From Atopsyche davidsoni (Eukaryota > Arthropoda > Insecta > Trichoptera > Hydrobiosidae): a stretch of 64,000 bases of DNA. Each line of letters starts with the position of its first letter. Position 1 is the first letter of the stretch. The notes under the pieces are model-generated. The model was not told the origin of the DNA. It did no database searches and was given only the letters and a program-made list of their open reading frames with translations. Below are positions 57,926 through 64,000 of this stretch, piece after piece. Where the stretch lies: NCBI GenBank assembly GCA_022113835.1, contig JAILWY010000005.1:5412501-5476500 (forward strand), given 5' to 3'. The translations under genes and the position numbers were made by a program.

Positions 57926-58978
57926 GATCACGTGAAGGAAAAATTATAGTCTACATTCCGAATAAGAAATATAACTTGTGAATCATATGCGTTATTTAAT
58001 AAATTTTCGATGGTTGAAAACCTGAAAAAATCAGCGAAATTGGGGTATCAAAACTGTGACGTCTTGCCAAACGCATCGCAGAAAAAATCACACAATTATC
58101 AAAGTATTATTACTTGTGTGATGTTTCTGCTTAGACATAACGATTTCAGTACTATTCTTTATTGATTTTTTCAGGTCAATAGCATCGATTAACTGTTGTA
58201 AACCGTTGTACAAAAATATATGCCCGAAGACATGGATATTACAAACAATCAACACTAAGTAATAAGAAAACATTTTTTTTGGACTCAAATTAGACTATTT
58301 AAAATTGTTCAATTGCACGGCCCTGAAATGCAACAATCGAAATATTTCAATCTAATGAATATTAATTTTTGCAAAAAATATAGACATGATTTAAAGTCGT
58401 ATTTTTGTGTGTTCAATTTTTTTTTTATTTTTGCTTAATTCATTAGTCCATAGTTAAATCATTATTATTATAGCTGGGAATCCCTTTAAATTACTGTGTG
58501 TAGCGTTTATGTTTTATTATATATTTATTTTAATTACATTCAAAATCAAATAGACGACAGGAAACGTATGGATGGTAAATTATTATTTTTTGATTCTAAT
58601 CACTATCGTAAAATACAAGGTTTTTGCTAGCAATAAAACAAATTTTAAGATAATTTTATGACGCTTTAAACATAACGTGGTTTTTTCACAATTATACTAA
58701 ATTACGTATATCATAAAATACACAATAAAAATACACGATGACTAACTCACAACGATACGTATAAAAACATAAATTAATCTAATACGAAATTCTTAATTCA
58801 TTGTGAATATAACTTTTAGCCAAAGTGAGAACAATTCATTAGGCATAAACATCGCAGCTCTGAGAGTGCTTGCTCACAATAATATTTACAAAAAGACATT
58901 ACAATTATAAAATTATCACAATTGTGTTCTGCTTGCGTTTCTTGAATAAGAAAAGTGTAGATGTCAGAGCTATGAAAA
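57926..58978. other. AT-rich non-coding DNA
   Basis: No feature recognised. Confidence 0.55.
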
Positions 58979-59640
58979 ATCGATAAATTTTACTTTAACA
59001 GTCGCTTAAAATAAACAAAGCATTGATTTGTTTGAACCTGGAGCCGTTCATAGTAGAGAATGCGCGACTAACATTTCATGCATACCAGGCTTGAAAACGA
59101 AACGCACAGTAGTTCGAACCGTTCAGTCTCACGACACGGCGGGTACCGACAAAACCATTGAAATCATTAGTGTATTAAATAAAAAAATTGATACAATTAC
59201 TTTCTGTTTGCATTTCGAAAACTAAAAAAGTGAAGATGTCTTGTTTTAGTACTCACTCGCGGCAATACACTTGTAACAGATTTCCAATTAGCGTTCTTTA
59301 ATTTTGTGTATTTTTTATGGTTTCTTCTTCTTCGTGTGCCTCTTCTTAGAGGCGGTTTGTGACTAATTCATTGAACGCATATTTATCGCTAGGTTGGTCT
59401 TATTTATTTGGGTGTACTCCCGACTCCCACTGGGGGAAGTTCCTCATCCACGTGAGATGACGCTATTGGCTAGTTACCTCTCGGTCGCTATGCTATGAAA
59501 CATCGATAAATAAGACATTTACAACCACTTAACAAATCAAAGCATGGATTTGTTAAAACTGTTCATAGTGGAGCATTTCACGCATTCCGGGCTTGAAAAC
59601 GAGTCGGCACCGTGGTCGGGTCTCACGGCGGCGGGCGCGT
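58979..59640. repeat. Diverged direct duplication around a family B insertion
   Basis: CGATAAAT...AAAGCATTGATTTGTT, GTTCATAGTAGAG, TTTCA.GCAT.CC.GGCTTGAAAACGA and GTCTCACG.C..CGGCGGG occur in order at about 58979-59155 and again at about 59504-59640. The copies differ at many positions and by small indels. A family B copy lies between them, so the duplication may have involved that repeat. Confidence 0.65.
59320..59465 (+). repeat. Dispersed repeat family B, plus strand
   Basis: TTCTTCTTCTTCGTGTGCC, TCTTAGAGGCGG, CATTGAACGCATATTTATC, then GTACTCCCGACTCCCAC and GGGGGAAGTTCC. Matches the order of the 56484-56640 copy. One of the most complete copies of this family. Confidence 0.7.
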
Positions 59641-59850
59641 TGCCTCACGCCATTGTTCCGGGCACTCTCGCTATCGTCCCGGCACATCGTGTCTCGTGGG
59701 AATTATTGCCAGACTCAATTGTATAATTATCGTTACGGGCAACACTCGCTTCTTAGTGAGGACTCCGCCGCCTACGTGTTGCTCCATGCCGCCATCTCCG
59801 GCGCACTGCTCAAGGTGGATTATCCCTTTACAGGCCGAGGCTTCTTCGTA
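59590..59850. other. GC-rich island
   Basis: A GC-rich patch with frames of 60-88 codons open in both directions and several phases, hence not informative for coding. Includes GGCGGCGGGCGCGTTGCC near 59628. Candidate regulatory island overlapping the right copy of the duplication. Confidence 0.35.
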
Positions 59851-60892
59851 GAAAAATAATTTCACAGGACACAAACAAAAGTTACGTACAATATCGCACA
59901 TTGGTTTGTCTTTAATTTTTTTTTAACAATTTTTTGCTATAAGCTTAGGGGAACATTTAATTGAAAATAAAATTGCATGAATTGCATTTAAATAGTTAAA
60001 ATTCAAATATAAAACCAAACAGCCTAAATAAATCATGAACACAAAATATTTTGTTATTACATATTCATAAACATTCTTCTTTTGAAGGGCATTTTATCAT
60101 TAAAACAGGAAACTCACATAAACCATTGAAAAGTTAAAGCTCTTTTCTCAATTAAAATATATGTGCTAAATTCTGGAGTTACAAATAAGTGCTGCTCATT
60201 TTACTAATGCCTCGTGTTCTGCAAAGGTTTTGTAATTTTAAAACTAACTATTAATTAAACTGATGACCTCAAACGACACTTAATCGACTAATTAAGTCAT
60301 TACATTCCCTGTTATTCTTTATTAAGAGAAATCATTAGCCATCAATCGTATCACCTGACATGAAATATTGCCGAATCCAACCTCAAGGCGAGTGCTGTTG
60401 CAGAGCTAACAGACAGTTTTGGTAAAAGACAAAAAATATATATAAGATATTTTTATTAAATGTTGATATAAAAACACTATGCACTATCAGAATTTGGCTT
60501 GAGATACACATCTGAAATTAACGCTCAGAAAACTAAACCTCGAAGTACACTCCGCAAAGAAAAACTACGTAACTATATTTGAGAATGGTGCGTATGAATT
60601 TTGACTCAAATGTTGACTTATTGAATAAATCTCCAGTTTCAGATCTGAAACATCTAAAATCTATGGGTATTAGCATTCATAAAAACTATTCACTAACGAT
60701 TACCGACTGAACATGCAAACATTTCATTATCTCGTTTATTTCCAATACCTTTCATACATGCTCAAACTTTACTGTATAAACGTATAATTACTAGGAAATG
60801 GATTAAAGCAAACGGATTGTTACCACATTGAATCCTTGCGGTTAGGCGTTGACATTCTTTTCATTAATAAATTATTAAACTTACTTTATATT
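59851..60892. other. AT-rich non-coding DNA
   Basis: No feature recognised. Confidence 0.55.
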
Positions 60893-61020
60893 ATTCTTCA
60901 TCGGTGTCTCTCCTCAGAGGAGGTTGTTAACCATCTCACTGAGCTATACTCATGCTGAATTAGTGCTCATGGTTTTCTAGGGGGGAAATAGTGTAGTGGG
61001 TCCCCAAGTCCTTAACGGTG
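60893..61020 (+). repeat. Dispersed repeat family B (B' variant)
   Basis: TTCTTCATCGGTGTCTCTCC, TCAGAGGAGGTTG, ACCATCTCACTGAGC, then CATGGTTTTCTAGGGGGG and GTAGTGGGTCCCCAAGTCC. It carries both the family B head and the first B' blocks, like 39465-39641, and shows that the two parts belong to one element. Confidence 0.7.
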
Positions 61021-61490
61021 TTTAATTATTTAAACATGCAGGTGTTATTGTTTTGATCGAAATAGAAAATAGTTGATGTATAATGATATCCACGGATATT
61101 TTCCATGTTCATGGAAATGGGCGCGTCACGCACGCATTGGCTGTGCTTTGTTTTGCCATTTTCTGTATCCAACCTGTGCACTAAGCATGTAAATTAAACA
61201 GACAATTCTTATCTCGGGGAGCATTGTAATCAGAATAACGTTTTATGTATAAATTTGACGTGAAGTCACGTTATGTAATGTTTAAATATAACGCAATCTT
61301 TTTATATGTCAACTGTGAGCATAAAGTTACACGGCGGAAAATTAGGGACGCAAAAATAAATGTGTAACTAAACGTTTTTGTAGTATACATAAATAAGCAT
61401 ATTTATGTATTTGGAAAAGATCTGTTATTGTGGTTCCCAAACTATTTGACTCGTCGTCTACTTTTCAAGGTATTAAGAGTGTATCTATTT
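61021..61490. other. Non-coding DNA
   Basis: No feature recognised. Confidence 0.5.
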
Positions 61491-61556
61491 ACGGATTGGT
61501 CAATCAGATGCGTATTTATTAGCCATTACGGGTTTATTATATTATTACTAATATGA
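61491..61556 (-). mobile_element. tRNA-derived SINE, tail fragment (copy 10)
   Basis: TCAATCAGATGCGTATTTAT, GCCATTACGGGTTTATTATA and TTACTAATATGAT match the tail of copy 9 (37590-37660) almost exactly; head and centre are absent. Confidence 0.75.
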
Positions 61557-64000
61557 TAGTATTAAGAGTGCTTTATATCTTAGTTCGTTAATTATTTTTT
61601 GAGAGCAGACATCTAGAAAACAGATATTGTGTATTTTTAAAATTTTTCGTAATGATTCTTCACATATTCTTTTTGTTGTTATATAATAAAAAAAATGTTG
61701 GGGTTGCAATTATTTAAGCATTTTTAAGCTAGGGGTGCTTTATTGCTTGAATAAACTGCATGCTGCTAATATAATCCTCAATTTTTCATTTAATTAAAAA
61801 CTAAAAAGCACGAATCAATTAGCGATAAAATAAACATATATTTCCGATAGCACAGTTGAATAGGAAGCATTATTTTTTTTAAGTCCTTAATTGAACAGTC
61901 AAATTTTTAGCTCAACAAATAGCATGACAATACAGATTTTTCTGCCACCGCATAATACGATAAATAATATGATGTGATGAGGAAAGGCAATTGCGGATAA
62001 GTATTATTTTTAAAGTTTATGCCTCATTAGCACTTACGCACAATGTTTTAATTTTTTCAATTCACTGCCCTCTTCCTTTCCCAATTGTAGCACTCGAGTT
62101 TTTTTCAGAATAACAAATCCTTAGAACTATATTTAGCGATCATAACAGATAATTAGTCTGGATTATAAAGAATACTAAACAAACACGCTATTTGTTTTCG
62201 AAACCAACTCTTAGTATCTTATAATTTTGACATTTGTAAATTATTATTTCAAGTACAAAAAATAAAAACCAAGTTAAAATGCCAAAGATATAAAAAAATG
62301 TAATAAAGTAAAATGAGCGATCTCAAAATGTTTTTATTATCTCTGCAAACGTTAGATGCTATCAGTTAATTTCAGTAATGGAAAATTTATACAATTAAAC
62401 CTATCAATTTTCGATATCTAAATTGCAGTAAAGTATTAAAGTTCGGTCGATTTAAGCCCATTGTTGTATATTAATGCATAAATTGTTAAGAAACTAAGTG
62501 TTTTGGTCGAATGAAATGATTTTTTAAATTTATTTTGTGGTACTTTACCACAACTATTTAAAGTTATTTAATATATTTGGATTAATTTACGTGTGCTATG
62601 GTAATATTTTATCAATATAAGTACACGTATCTTAATACCATACAAACCTAAACAAATACGATTTACGATTTGAGGTAGTCTACTATATATATCACATATT
62701 TTTTCAATTATTAAGTGTGTACTGGTGTGAAAATTCAATAAAACGCATTTTGAGTTTTAACCGTTCACGCATGTAATGGTTATATACAATATGATAATAT
62801 AAATTATACCCTAAAATAATATTGAACATACGATTTCGTATATAAAAAAAACGAATAGACAATGTTATAGCTATTCCTTAAAAATAACACTCTGAAGTGT
62901 ATAAAAGTACATATATCGTTACAATGGTGTATCAACTGCTCTTAGAGTCTTATAAAACATCATTTTTCATCTGTTGAGTTGATCTAATTTTCATCAAAAT
63001 CTCTTCATCGCCCCAAAACTCGGTTTCGTTCTGATTGGTATTTCGTTTTGTTGGCACAGCGAGTCTCGGAGAATAATGGACTGCAAACACCAATTTTAGT
63101 TTCACAGGAAAGATAATTCAATCAGATCTGTCACTTTTGACGTGTAGTTCTTTGGCTGCCAGAAATGTATGAGGCCGGTAGATAAAAAGAGGAGAACTGT
63201 TATCTCCCGTTTCATACAATGAAATTGATTAATTGATGAAAATTTCCACCTCTCGTGTACGGTAGGGCTGATCAAACCTATGGAAAATTGCTACTACAGT
63301 GTTTATTTTATTAAAAAAAAATCGTTCATAAATATATAATTCTAATTTAAATCTAAGTGTTTATACAAAACTTCGAAATTTCAAAACTTTACAATCAAAC
63401 GTATAACTGACTCGTAATAACTCATCCAAAATATTATTTGTGTCAAATTAAATATGAGCATTATCTAGATGGCCTACATATATATTAAAAAATTATATTT
63501 TATCAATCAGTCGTATGCAATTTAAACAACAAGTAAAAAAACGGTGTATATTATTTATACTTTATATATTACATAACTTTTATCGTTAAAAAATAAGTCG
63601 ATATAAGTCCTCTCCGACAAAAAAGGGCTTGATCACATGTTTTGGTAAATGCAATGTATATTCGTATATGTAAAGTAATCAACTTTTTATATTTTGAGTT
63701 TATTTAACATTCAAATGATAAATTTACTAATTCATATTTAAAATACACGACGCAAATAAGTACGAGCTTATATTTTAAGCTATAAAATTTATAAAATCTT
63801 CTATGGTTCTTGGAAGAAAATGCTGCAGCGGAAAATTCTTTCCTTGGGCAAAAGCCGTACGACCGAGTAGATGCAAGCGGATTGCCTTGATAAAAAATAA
63901 TAAAGTATCCAGATGGTCCAGGAAAAATTGTGCTTAGACTAGAGCAAAAATATTTGAACCCTCTTAGCCGACATTCCTAGTGGTTAAAAATACTACCGAA
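61557..64000. other. AT-rich non-coding DNA
   Basis: To the end of the window there is no gene, repeat family member or strong signal. The last 150 bases are of slightly more even composition. Confidence 0.55.

Noticed and set aside
1..64000. CRISPR arrays, bacterial operons, phage or a prokaryotic defence system
   Set aside because: No spaced direct repeats of the CRISPR type, no dense coding, and clear eukaryotic mobile elements and splice signals.

Overview
This window looks like non-coding DNA from a large, AT-rich insect (or at least arthropod) genome. I found no intact protein-coding gene, rRNA or tRNA gene in 64 kb. The longest open frames (up to 145 codons) lie in GC-richer patches, are often open in several frames at once, and resemble no protein I recognise except two broken transposases (mariner and piggyBac-like). 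The insect assignment rests on those elements, a dense tRNA-derived SINE family, a short TTAGG-type tract and the splice signals below. The order cannot be told from the sequence.

The most informative signal is three near-perfect recursive-splice (ratchet) sites, all on the minus strand, with boundaries at about 55224, 29364 and 6340. Each is a pyrimidine tract ending in CAG fused directly to GTAAGT. Each is followed 34, 41 or 53 nt later by a second GTAAG donor, the layout of a recursive-splicing exon. None was found on the plus strand. The simplest reading is that the window lies inside one very long intron (more than 49 kb) of a gene transcribed right to left, removed in steps of about 23-26 kb. 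The flanking exons lie outside the window or are not recognisable.

About two dozen GC-richer islands of 100-350 bp punctuate the AT-rich sequence (for example 10540-10800, 18525-18720, 35440-35800, 36935-37140, 54240-54460, 55590-55700). Several carry transcription-factor-like sites, including the full CRE palindrome TGACGTCA, found six times. They are candidate intronic enhancers or promoters. One island (31255-31476) follows a good plus-strand splice acceptor and has one frame that could be a terminal exon, but this is weak.

Mobile DNA, left to right: a truncated minus-strand LTR (14162-14383); a piggyBac-like element (18823-19719) with TTAA ends and a transposase remnant, interrupted in its terminal repeat by a solo LTR with a CACT duplication; two copies of a second repeat family (19749-20000); a 122-bp palindromic MITE (20362-20483); a SINE cluster with a 510-bp duplication and a tail-to-tail SINE pair (26.0-27.4 kb); a second SINE cluster (34.6-37.8 kb); an internally deleted mariner (39642-40653) next to a family B repeat; tandem repeats with periods of 248 bp (46.2 kb), 342 bp (53.5 kb) and 327 bp (55.8 kb), each built on an older repeat; and scattered fragments.
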